Positions 12,601 to 24,600 of a stretch of 64,000 nucleotides of DNA are shown one piece after another. Below the pieces are notes generated by a model that did not search any database, was not told the DNA's origin, and was given only the letters and a program-made list of their open reading frames with translations. This DNA is from Diploscapter coronatus (taxonomy: Eukaryota; Nematoda; Chromadorea; Rhabditida; Rhabditidae), in contig OZ038422.1 in NCBI GenBank assembly GCA_964036155.1, positions 28,295,201 through 28,359,200 of the forward strand, written 5' to 3'. Position numbers and translations under genes: made by a program. Each line of letters starts with the position of its first letter. The stretch's first letter is position 1.

Positions 12601-15600
12601 TTGCCTACTCATAATAAGCCGTGTTATTGCAATAGGACGCCATTCGGGGACAGTCTTAAATTTGTAAAACTTTCAAATTGAGGAAGAGCAAAATTTACCG
12701 CTGACTCCAGTTTTCGGGTTGAGTTTATCCACGCAGGTACTGCTAGTGGTGGTTGTAGTAGAGACATCACATCGTTCTTAAATTATTACACTTATAATAT
12801 CTCATTTATCGTAGATATATTAAATAATACCACACGTCTTAGGACACTGATCAGTCATCAGGCTAGATTTTATGAGAATTATATTAGGATAAATAAAAAT
12901 TTGCCTACTCATAATAAGCCGTGTTATTGCAATAAGAAGCCATTCGGGGACAGTCTTAAATTTGCAAAATTTTCAAACTGAGGAAGAGCGAAATTTACCG
13001 CTGACTCCAGTTTTCGGATTGAGTTTATCCACACAGGTACTGCTAATGGTGGTTGTAGTAGAGACATCACATCGTCCTTAAATTATTACACTTAGAATAT
13101 CTCATTTATCGTAAATATATTAAACCTTACCACACGTTTTAGGGCATTGATCGGTCATCAGACTAAGTGTTATGGGGATTATATTAAGATAAGTAAAAAT
13201 TTGCCTACTCATAATAAACCGTATCATTGCAATAGGAAGCCATTCGGGGACAGTCTTAAGTTTATAAAACGTTCAAACTGAGGAAGAATGAAGTTTACCG
13301 CTGACTCCAGTTTTCGGATTGAGTTTATCGACGCAGTTACCATTCGCTTAATCATAAAATCATAGTTAAATTATTCACAAATTTTTAAAATTATGAATAA
13401 TCTATCATAGATAAATTTTAGGCATGATTTTAAAAAATAAAATAAAGAGTTTATAAATCTAGTACCTGGAGTAGTAGTTTGACCCGCAACTGTAGTTGTC
13501 GTCGTCTGACCTGGAATCGTTGTTGTTGTTGTTGATACTGTCGTAGTTATCATAGGGGGTGTCGTTGTTGTAGTTGATGTAGATGGAGTTGTAGTCTGAA
13601 AATAAGTGTAATTAATACGAAAAGATGAATCGAACATGGGAAGAGAAAGTCTTAATTTTATGAAGATATGTGAGATTTAGTTGAACTAAGTAATATATGT
13701 CGCTTAACATCTTGAAAAGAGATTTTTAATATTTTTGGTCGAGACGACAAATCAGCTAAATTTTAAAATGCACCTAAAATTAGGTAATAAAAATGGAAAT
13801 GTTAAAAATAAGAATGCCATGATTTAAATTTAGTCTAGAAACTAGAAACATAAGAGATATCTGAGGAAGGGAGTTAGAAATCGTGCTGGATTTGCAAAAT
13901 AGCCAATTTTATCATCAAAAGAATAATAGCTAGAAAATTTATAGGATCACCCACAATGTGATTATGTATTTGAAATGGGGATTAAACGAAATCTTAAACA
14001 CATACCGTAGTACTGGAACTTGTTGTCTGAAAATTTAATCTAGCGTTGGAAAATTGGTGAAACTAATGATTTTTCTTCTAAATCTTCAATTGATTTTATA
14101 ATAAAAGCAATACTTACAGTAGAACTTGTACTTGGAGTTATAGTTGTCGACGTGGATGGAGTGGTAGTCGACGTGGATGGAGTGGTTGTAGACGTGGATG
14201 GCGTTGTAGTCGAAGTGGATGGAGTCGTCGTGCTTGTCGAAGGAGTAGTGGTCGACGTGGAAGGCGTCTGAAATCGCCAGTCACACACTCGAAATGCAAA
14301 ATGTCAATTTTAGCAGTACTACTTTGTTTTGAGATCATTCAGAAATTCATTCAAAAATGCAACGCTCACAGTAGTACTAGTCGATGGAGTTGTAGTCGAC
14401 GTGGATGGAGTTGTGGTCGATGTGGAAGGAGTGGTTGTAGACGTGGATGGTGTTGTAGTCGAAGTGGAAGGAGTCGTGGTCGACGTGGATGGAGTTGTGG
14501 TCGACGTGGATGGAGTTGTAGTCGATGTGGATGGCGTGGTGGTCAAAGTGGATGGCGTTGTGGTCGATGTGGATGGCGTGGTGGTCGAAGTGGATGGCGT
14601 TGTGGTCGACGTGGAAGGAGTGGTGGTCGATGTGGAAGGAGTGGTTGTAGACGTGGATGGCGTTGTAGTCGAAGTGGAAGGAGTCGTGGTCGACGTGGAT
14701 GGAGTTGTGGTCGACGTGGATGGAGTTGTAGTCGAAGTGGAAGGAGTCGTGGTCGACGTGGATGGAGTGGTTGTGCTTGTCGAAGGAGTTGTAGTCGACG
14801 TGGATGGCGTTGTGGTCGACGTGGATGGAGTTGTAGTTGATGTGGATGGCGTGGTGGTCGAAGTGGATGGCGTTGTGGTCGACGTGGATGGCGTTGTAGT
14901 CGAAGTGGAAGGAGTAGTGGTCGACGTGGATGGAGTTGTGGTCGACGTGGATGGAGTTGTAGTCGAAGTGGAAGGAGTCGTGGTCGACGTGGATGGAGTG
15001 GTTGTGCTTGTCGAAGGAGTTGTAGTCGACGTGGATGGCGTTGTGGTCGACGTGGATGGCGTTGTAGTCGAAGTGGAAGGAGTCGTGGTCGACGTGGATG
15101 GAGTTGTGGTCGACGTGGATGGAGTTGTAGTCGAAGTGGAAGGAGTCGTGGTCGACGTGGATGGAGTGGTTGTGCTTGTCGAAGGAGTTGTAGTCGACGT
15201 GGATGGCGTTGTGGTCGACGTGGATGGAGTTGTAGTTGATGTGGATGGCGTGGTGGTCGAAGTGGATGGCGTTGTGGTCGACGTGGATGGCGTTGTAGTC
15301 GAAGTGGAAGGAGTAGTGGTCGATGTGGAAGGAGTGGTTGTACTCGTGGATGGAGTGGTGGTCGAAGTGGATGGAGTGGTGGTCGAAGTGGATGGAGTGG
15401 TGGTCGAAGTGGATGGAGTGGTGGTCGAAGTGGATGGAGTGGTGGTCGAAGTGGAAGGAGTCGTGGTCGACGTGGATGGAGTGGTGGTCGACGTGGATGG
15501 AGTTGTGGTCGATGTGGAAGGAGTTGTGGTCGATGTGGATGGAGTTGTAGTCGATGTGGATGGAGTTGTTGTCGACGTGGATGGAGTTGTTGTGGTCGAA

Positions 15601-18600
15601 GTGGATGGAGTTGTTGTGGTCGACGTGGATGGAGTTGTTGTGGTCGAAGTCGATGGAGTGGTGGTCGACGTGGATGGAGTGGTAGTCGAAGTCGATGGAG
15701 TAGTTGTAGATGTAGATGGCGTCTGGAAAATGATCATTTGATTTTTTAACTCATTAAATATCTTGGCAAGTTTATCGTTGTTTCATTATTTCATTACGAA
15801 TGAGATATCATTATGAACCATAGCCAATTCTTATTAATTACAGAACATGAAGAGAACTTGTACAGAAAAAATGGTTTTTTAATCAATCTTAGTCATAACA
15901 AATCTTTTATTCGTCGATTGAAAATTCGCTTCAAAGCAACTCATACAATGATTTTCCTTCTTTCTCTCCTTCACGAAGAGGGAAGTATTTGTGTTCTCTA
16001 CCTATGCAAAAGATGGGATTCAGGAAAAGGCATAACATGTGTTCAATAGTAAAATTCATTTGGAAAAGGCGCAATACAAATAAAATAACCAAAAATTGTA
16101 TTGATCAGATAGTAAGTTGGGTTTTTAAAAACTGGTATAAAATGTATGATTTAGTTTAACCTTAATGCAACCCAAATTTATCGAGCTTTATAACATTTTT
16201 TTAATATAAATAATCATATGCTGTTTATGGGGCTAAATCATAAAATTTTTACTACGATTACCAATCAAATGCCGGTGATCGCTTTAAATAGGTAAATAAC
16301 CCATCGATTATGACTTGAATTTCATCTCTGGTATTAGCCTTCCAAATATCAGACTTCAATCATCACATTCAGATATGCCTAGTTGAGTTATGGGGCACGA
16401 TCAGACCGAGCTAACATATGACTGAGAAATATGACGTTTACCCCCCACTGAATGACCCCAAAACTGCTAAATCGATATGCTAATTACCTTAATTATCTTC
16501 TGCATTTAATTTCCTTCAATTTCATGTATGATTTCCCTAGGTACTAAATTTCCACTTGTCTTCAACAATATTCTCTAGAGTTACTATAGAAACTCATGGG
16601 ATCTGAAGAAAATAGAGGTTTTTGAGATGTCTGATTCCAGAAATACGTCATAGACCCCTAAATCTCCCACCAAATCGATTATTCTATCATATCTTACTAT
16701 TCTAGAAGTTTATAGGCGATTACATCCATCTTTCTGGCCACTGGGTTCATTAATTTCCTCAAATACTATGCACCAACTGACATGATCCCATACAAGTATG
16801 TATAGCGCTCTGGAATACATCCGAAAGCGTACGGCTTTTATCTATAATTTATCTAGGGCATCTGTTCTCCTAAAATTGTGGGTCGGGGACACGATCTGGA
16901 TATGTGACGGTCAGCCATGGGGTCATTTTGTGATAATACCTCAAAAATTCCCTATATTTGGGAAAGCACTGTTCGAAATAATGTACCCAAACATTAGAAT
17001 ACGACCTGTATTTCATCTACGGTGGCTATTCTCTAAATTTCATACCTATTTAGGCACGCTGCTTTGTGCTGTCTCCTAAAAAAGCAAAAGTGGACGGTGT
17101 TTACGCGGCACGCATTGAAACGAGCGAAAAGGAGGGGAATTTATTGTCGATCAGAAAAACGCAATTAAAGCAGCAAAAAAGTTAATTACACCCAATTAGC
17201 TCGTTCAAATATCAAAATAGAAACAATTTCGAAAATTTTGAGACCGAACACACAGGAACTTGCCAGGAGAAGTACTCGAGGTGGGCCGGAATGTTAGGAC
17301 GCTATTTTCCCCTTGAAATCGCCTGATTTCTGCTAAAATTTGTTTATTTTACGCGATTCCAGAATATTTCTGATGCTAGAATAGTTGAAGGACGTCAGTG
17401 GGCATCGATAGAATACGAAATTAGCCTGGAGCGCCACTTCTGAAACACAGCAGGGGCGCGAGAACGTACAAACTTCTTATATAAGGGAAATTGACGTGGC
17501 GGATTCTGAAGTCCCCGCGCTGAGAATTCGTTCGAAAACTACCAGAATTATTCAAAGACACCTCAAACTTGGATTATTTATCGATTTTTCGCATGTCACT
17601 TGCTGGTATTCAACGCAGAATTCAAAACGTACACCACCTAACTTACTGAACTTTTCGACTTTTTAACCAACTTGAATCTTTACCAATTTTGATGATTGAC
17701 GATGCATTAAAGTACCAGCTAAACACTATAAAAGCTTGTCAAATAATTTTTTCGAATAGTTCAGTCTATCGCAGACAATAAAACCGGAAGTGGACACAAA
17801 TCAGGTCAATAAATTCGTATTCGCTGCAAACCACGAATTTTCCTTGTTTCTGAAGCTTTTTTTTTGGATTTTCGACGACTGTTCATGAAAATTAATATAA
17901 TTTCACGTCAATTTGTTGAGAAACTTTCGCAAATACATGGTTACATGATTTTTAAAGATTTTTTGAAAGTCGTTAATTTCGTATTTCCGCGAATTGACTA
18001 CTTTTGACACGTGTTTTTGTGAATACTCAAGCAATAGTCGAAGTTTTTACATCAAGATATCCCACAGGCCTTATATTCCAAAGTTAGCTTCCGTTTTAGT
18101 CAACTTGGCACTAGAATTTTCGAGAAATTTGGCGTCTTCGGAAAAGAATTAATTTTTAGCGCGAATTCGTCATTGTGAAGAGCTAAGTAGTGCGTTTCCA
18201 GGACTGAAACTTGGTACATCCACTAATTTTTGAGGTGCTTGTTCCGATGCAAATGCAAAAAAAAACCTGGAAAAACGACATAAAATATACTAAATATGAG
18301 TAGGGACCGCCAAGCCACGTCCCTTTGCCTCGGTTCAATATTGTCCATAGTTGATAACCCTTTCCGATTATCGCAAATATTTCTTGTTTTACTTTTGTTA
18401 TACCTAATTGATCTGTACCCTACTATACAATTCGATACCACTCTTTCACGTGGTGATATCGATTTATTGATTGGGTGCGAAAGAAGTCCGCAAATGCGCG
18501 TCAAATTACGACAATGCCAATATTTCGACTAGAAGAGGTACATAAAATGTTTCTTGATGAATCGGTACACCTAGTTGACATGTACAGCATATGTAAACAT

Positions 18601-21600
18601 TAGAAAAATCCTAGGACCCGCAACTGAGATCCTGATAATCCGCGAAATATAAAAGAAGCTAATGCTGAAATGAAGAGAGTGCAGAGAAAAAGGTTCCCAA
18701 AGGCAGAGAAAGAAATAGGGGAGCGAGAGGCACAATGCGAACTCGGCGTCTCTAGCCTATTTCACAAATGAGTGATTGTTCAGTTTTCGCGTTTCACTTT
18801 TTTCTTTTCGGAAATGAATGCAGAACCCAATGACATATCCATTCATGGGTAAATCAGCGCGGTGGGGTCAGCTGGGCAAAATTACTGGCGGTTCTTATAT
18901 GCGAGTTTCAAAATATTAGTGATTCTACATACCCTTTTGCTTTTTAGGGGACGGGGAAAATATAAAGAGAAGGCGGTGTGTAACAAGATAATTGTGTTTG
19001 GATTATTATTCTACAAAAGCAGTTCTAATGAATGATGACGATCCCTTTTAGTCATCAGCAACAAGCCTTAGCATTTCCAGAAAAATGGACGAAAATAAGA
19101 GCGAACAAGTTCTAGCGGACGCGGAGAACAGCAGCAGCATGTGATATTGATGCGAGTGACAAATGGGATTATTTGAGTGAAAAGAAGCAAATGCTTACAG
19201 TGGTGCTAGTTGATGGAGTAGTGGTCGACGAGGATGGAGTGGTGGTCGATGATGATGGAGTAGTGGTTGATGTGGATGGAGTCGTCGTGCTTGTCGAAGG
19301 AGCTGTGGTCGACGTGGAGGGTGTTGTAGTTGATGTGGATGGAGTGGTGGTCGACGTGGAGGGTGTTGTAGTTGATGTGGATGGAGTGGTGGTCGACGTG
19401 GAAGGCGTTGTTGTGCTTGTTGAAGGAGTGGTGGTCGACGTGGAAGGCGTTGTTGTGCTTGTCGAAGGAGTGGTGGTCGAAGTGGATGGAGCTGTGGTCG
19501 ACGTGGATGGAGTGGTGGTTGATGTGGATGGAGTGGTGGTCGACGTGGAGGGTGTTGTAGTTGATGTGGATGGAGTGGTGGTCGACGTGGAGGGTGTTGT
19601 AGTCGAAGTGGAAGGAGTGGTGGTCGACGTGGAGGGTGTTGTAGTCGAAGTGGAAGGAGTTGTGGTCGACGTGGAGGGTGTTGTAGTTGATGTGGATGGA
19701 GTGGTGGTCGACGTGGAAGGCGTTGTTGTGCTTGTCGAAGGAGTGGTGGTCGAAGTGGATGGAGCTGTGGTCGACGTGGATGGAGTGGTTGTGGTCGAAG
19801 TGGATGGAGTGGTGGTCGACGTGGAAGGCGTTGTTGTGCTTGTCGAAGGAGTGGTGGTCGAAGTGGATGGAGCTGTGGTCGACGTGGATGGAGTGGTTGT
19901 GGTCGAAGTGGATGGAGTGGTGGTCGACGTGGAAGGCGTTGTTGTGCTTGTCGAAGGAGTGGTGGTCGAAGTGGATGGAGCTGTGGTCGACGTGGATGGA
20001 GTGGTTGTGGTCGAAGTGGATGGAGTGGTTGTGGTCGAAGTGGATGGAGTGGTGGTCGACGTGGAGGGTGTTGTAGTTGATGTGGATGGAGTGGTGGTCG
20101 ACGTGGAGGGTGTTGTAGTCGAAGTGGAAGGAGTGGTGGTCGACGTGGAGGGTGTTGTAGTCGAAGTGGAAGGAGTTGTGGTCGACGTGGAGGGTGTTGT
20201 AGTTGATGTGGATGGAGTGGTGGTCGACGTGGAAGGCGTTGTTGTGCTTGTCGAAGGAGTGGTGGTCGAAGTGGATGGAGCTGTGGTCGACGTGGATGGA
20301 GTGGTTGTGGTCGAAGTGGATGGAGTGGTGGTCGACGTGGAAGGCGTTGTTGTGCTTGTCGAAGGAGTGGTGGTCGAAGTGGATGGAGCTGTGGTCGACG
20401 TGGATGGAGTGGTTGTGGTCGAAGTGGATGGAGTGGTGGTCGACGTGGAAGGCGTTGTTGTGCTTGTCGAAGGAGTGGTGGTCGAAGTGGATGGAGCTGT
20501 GGTCGACGTGGATGGAGTGGTTGTGGTCGAAGTGGATGGAGTGGTGGTCGACGTGGAGGGTGTTGTAGTTGATGTGGATGGAGTGGTGGTCGACGTGGAG
20601 GGTGTTGTAGTCGAAGTGGAAGGAGTGGTGGTCGACGTGGAGGGTGTTGTAGTTGATGTGGATGGAGTGATGGTTGATGTGGATGGAGTGGTAGTCGACG
20701 TGGATGGAGTCGTCGTGCTTGTCGAACGAGTTGTTGTCGTATTTACGACCTACAATAATCCTTATAGTAGCATATTTTTAAGATTCATCTAAATCAAAAG
20801 AAATTTTTGATAGTTTTTTTATAGTGCAATTAACAATATTTCATAAGAAAATTTGGTTTAAAATTCTTACATTCGCACTTTTACAGCATATGCCATTTGG
20901 AGATCCGTCTTGAAGACAGATGAACCCTCCTGGGCATTTGCCCGTAGAGCAAGGGCCCTGGCCCCCATTGGAACAGGTTTGGGAGTAGGCTATAGAAATC
21001 AAAGAAAAGATAAATAGAAGATACATCATAACGTGTGGTTCTGAATCTGAAATGAATTACATTTGATAAGTTGGAATGTTCTTTTATATGATTTCCGGTG
21101 TTTAAAGTTAGTTTTTAGCCAAAGTGGGTGGATTTAGCAGAAAAAAGCTCCTGGGTCAGGCAAGAGCATCCGAAGTGAATTTTCCAAAACAGTTGATTAA
21201 ATATGAGGAGGAGTCCACTCAATTCCATTATTTGGAAAGGTGAAAAAAGTTGAAATATAATGTTGAATTCCTAGAGAAAAATTGAAAACTGCAAGCAATT
21301 GCAGAAAACCGGATCTTCGTTGCTAAAATTTCCTTTTTTGTACAATATCTGACAAAGTTTGGAATATTTCAAAAAAATTCGATAACTAATGAAAGAATGG
21401 ACGAATCGAGTTGCCCTTTGGCATACCAATACCTCTGGCGATAAGCAATAATTCTGTAGAAAAAATACTTAGATATAACGGTTAAAAACCGAGCAATTTT
21501 ACCATTTTCAAAGGGACAGAAGTTTGGAATATTTTGCAGTGGTTTTAAAAGATTTTCTATGCGGATGATACCCGAAGGTATCGGGCTCAAAAATTTATCA

Positions 21601-24600
21601 CAAGTTCCCAAGGATATGTACTTGATATCTGCCAAGTTTCATCACTATTTGATTCAGGGTTATGGAATTATGATTTTTTTTCTGACATGAGGTATGTAAA
21701 AACTTGAAATCAGTATAACTGTCCACCTGCATTTTAATGAAAACAGACTGCACCACGAGAATCAGCGTGAAAAACTGAACAATACATGTGAAAATCAGCT
21801 AAATCGACGGACCCCTGGAAACAGATTCTGGTCCTTACTGACATTCACTCTTAATAAACTACTTTTCCAAATGTCTTTGATTTTTAAATCATATTCTTCG
21901 CAAGTTTATTCAACTAACTCGTGTGCGAACACGGTTAATAATCGCGTGACTTCCTCTGGGTGTAGATGTACACTATTGCTGTCCAATACAGTTGTAGGTC
22001 AGTTACAAGGTCTTTATTCCATCATTCTATCAAATGACACGATAATCGAGCAGCCGTGCTCTACCCGATCCGAAGAGAGAAGTGAAAATGTGATGCGGGG
22101 AAGAACCCGATCACACGATAAAAGCCTGCAGTCAAAGCGTAGAAAGAAATGCAGAAAAATCTGTCCAAGAAAACACCGTCAAGTTTCAAGGAAATTACAC
22201 AGACTCGCGATTAGGATCCCTCAAATAGTCGGAGATCAAATATCATTCGAAATTATCAAAATAGGGTAAAAGGGGTGCGTATTTTCGCAGTTTTTAAATA
22301 GGATTTTCCGAATCATATTTTTCTCAGGTTTATTCAACTCTGACTAGACTGAAAAGAATACTTTAGAAAAAAAAGAGCGATAAAATATCCGGCAAGCTGG
22401 CGATGAGCAAAATGTGTTGAATAGACGAATTAGAGAAAAATTTCGATAAAAATCACCCGGAACACCTATTCGTAGACTATAAAAACCGAAAAGTTCGTAT
22501 TTTTAGGAAAAAATGAAAAGATCTCTCAAAAATCAAGTTTGGGCTAGAGGATAAAATTGAGATTTTGGGCGAGTTAGCCGAGGAAGTTCGCCGCACTAGG
22601 CGGATTTGCTGAAAGATTTTCTTTAAAAAAAATTGAAGAATTTTTAAAACTATCAACTATATAAAAATAATTTTCTCCTTGATTAAAAATTTTTCTCTTC
22701 CGTTTATTTTAAAATGATCATTTTTTCAAATTAAAAGCAATCTAACCCTGCTGTTTCGAAGTCGAGGATCCGGACACCGTCGCCGAGCCAGGGGGCGCTG
22801 TATAGTCCTGCAATTTCTATTCTCGATTTTTTATATTTAGACAAATTGCAGCTAGTTTTATCCTAAATCAAAACGAGTATGGTAAACTAGAGTTAGAAAA
22901 GGCTATAAGAATATTTCTTAAAAATAGCATGTTATATTTCCAACCTGGGCAGAAGTGGGGAGCGTGTTGGCTCCACTGGGAGTATTCATCAACACGGCCG
23001 CCGAGGGAATGCCGCCTTGCTGCTGAGCTTGGTAGAGGAACAGGGGTAGCCTAAAATAAAAATTATTTAGAGCCTAGTTTTTTTTTTTTTTAAATTCATA
23101 AATGAGATAACCAATTATACTGTTTCTAGGCTCGAAATTTCATTCTGCTAGTATCACCACGATTTTCCGCTAACAGTCAAGGAAAGGAGTGTAGTGTTGA
23201 AGGGGCAGGGACGCAGAGTTTTTTTTGAGGGAGGGCATCAACGTTGTGAGCGTTATTTTGCGGATAAACGCCATACGACGAGCCCAGTTTTGAACTCTTT
23301 CTCGATTTTCTTTTAATTTTTTTCGTAATTACCCTTATTTTCAGCACAATTCTGTGCATTTCATTCAAGAATTAATTAGTGTGGATAAAATTAATGACTT
23401 TCATAGCCGTTTTCTTGAATAAAATGCCCAAAATTGGGAATATTTCAAAGTTACAAGCAGGATTGCAACATTTTGGGTAGAAATGAAAGTTAAACATAAG
23501 AAACATTAGAAATTAGTAAAATTATCCTAAATCCAACAAAAAATGGAGAAAATTCGAAAATGAGCTAAGTTTCAAAATTGGCTAAAGTGGATATTTTCTG
23601 CTACACATCCTGAGATATTTCAAAACCAGAAACCAAGAAGAAAGTTCGAAATTTCAAGTTTTCCAAGAATTCCGGAACAAATTTTTAGGCCCAAAATAGA
23701 AAAGAGGAGCGTTTTCCACCGAGTGGCCATTGTTACGCGCGAAAAAATACCGTAACGAGCGCCGACCACTACTTCATTTTCGCCACGATGCTTTGTTTTG
23801 TCCCTTCTTCTTTTCCGTTCTCTCGCTTTTGCAATGCGCAGGTGCAAAGGAAGAGAAAAAGCGATAAAAGGAACTAAAAGCGAAAAAAAAGGAGGGGAAT
23901 TTATTGTCGATCAGGAAAACGCAACTAAAACAGCAAAAAAGTTTAATTACACCCAATTATCTCGTTCAAATATCAGAATGGGAGCAATTTCTGAAATTTT
24001 GGCACCGAATATGTGCAGGAACTCGCCAGAAGAAGCGCTCGAGGAAAGCCGAAATGTCAAGGACGCGATTTTTCTCTTAAAGTCGCTCGATTTCTGCTAA
24101 CATTTTTTATCTTACGCGATTCTAAAGTATTTCAGACGTCAAAATAGTTGAAGAAACTCAGTGGGCATCAATTGAATATAAAATTAGCCTGGGGCGCCAC
24201 TTCTGAACCACAGCAGGGACGCGAAAACGTAGTCTTTATTAGTGTTTCTGGCGTTCTGGAATTGTCGCAACGACGCAACGACGCAACATGGCGAAATAGT
24301 GTATAAAAGCGAGAGAGCATTCTTTACCCTCTCCTATCCCTGCATACTATTTCGCCTCGTTGCGACGTTGCGTCGTTGCGACAATTCCAAAACGCCGTGT
24401 TTCTAATGAAAATTTATATCTTCCTGTGTATCGAACCAAATTTTATGATTATTTTTTTATTTTGTAGATCTTGAGTAGGAGAATATGGCAAAAATATAAA
24501 GCAAATTTTTAGAAATTATTTTTAGCGGGAAAAAATTACCCTATATACCCGTACTGTATTTACAAGTGTAAAGTGAGTTAACGTCGGAGTTTTCCATGAA

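Larger units (their letters stand above)
23051..24549. other. intergenic DNA within the giant element, with repeats
   Basis: This holds the second copy of the 340-bp interspersed repeat and a small MITE. A 100-codon frame at 23798-24100 overlaps the repeat and is not conserved in the other copy, so it is not called. Confidence 0.5.

Noticed and set aside
14301..15741. Long plus-strand open frames (470 and 179 codons) rich in VVVDVDG or CGRRGWS
   Set aside because: They are antisense readings of the 21-bp TPSTSTT repeat, which lacks stops in several frames. They have no splice-consistent context.
19173..20792. 539-codon plus-strand frame
   Set aside because: Antisense of mucin exon 2 of gene A. 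The minus-strand reading has signal peptide, splice sites and paralogue support.
21871..22269. 132-codon plus-strand frame
   Set aside because: It is basic and low complexity, with no domain, and sits among repeats of the element.
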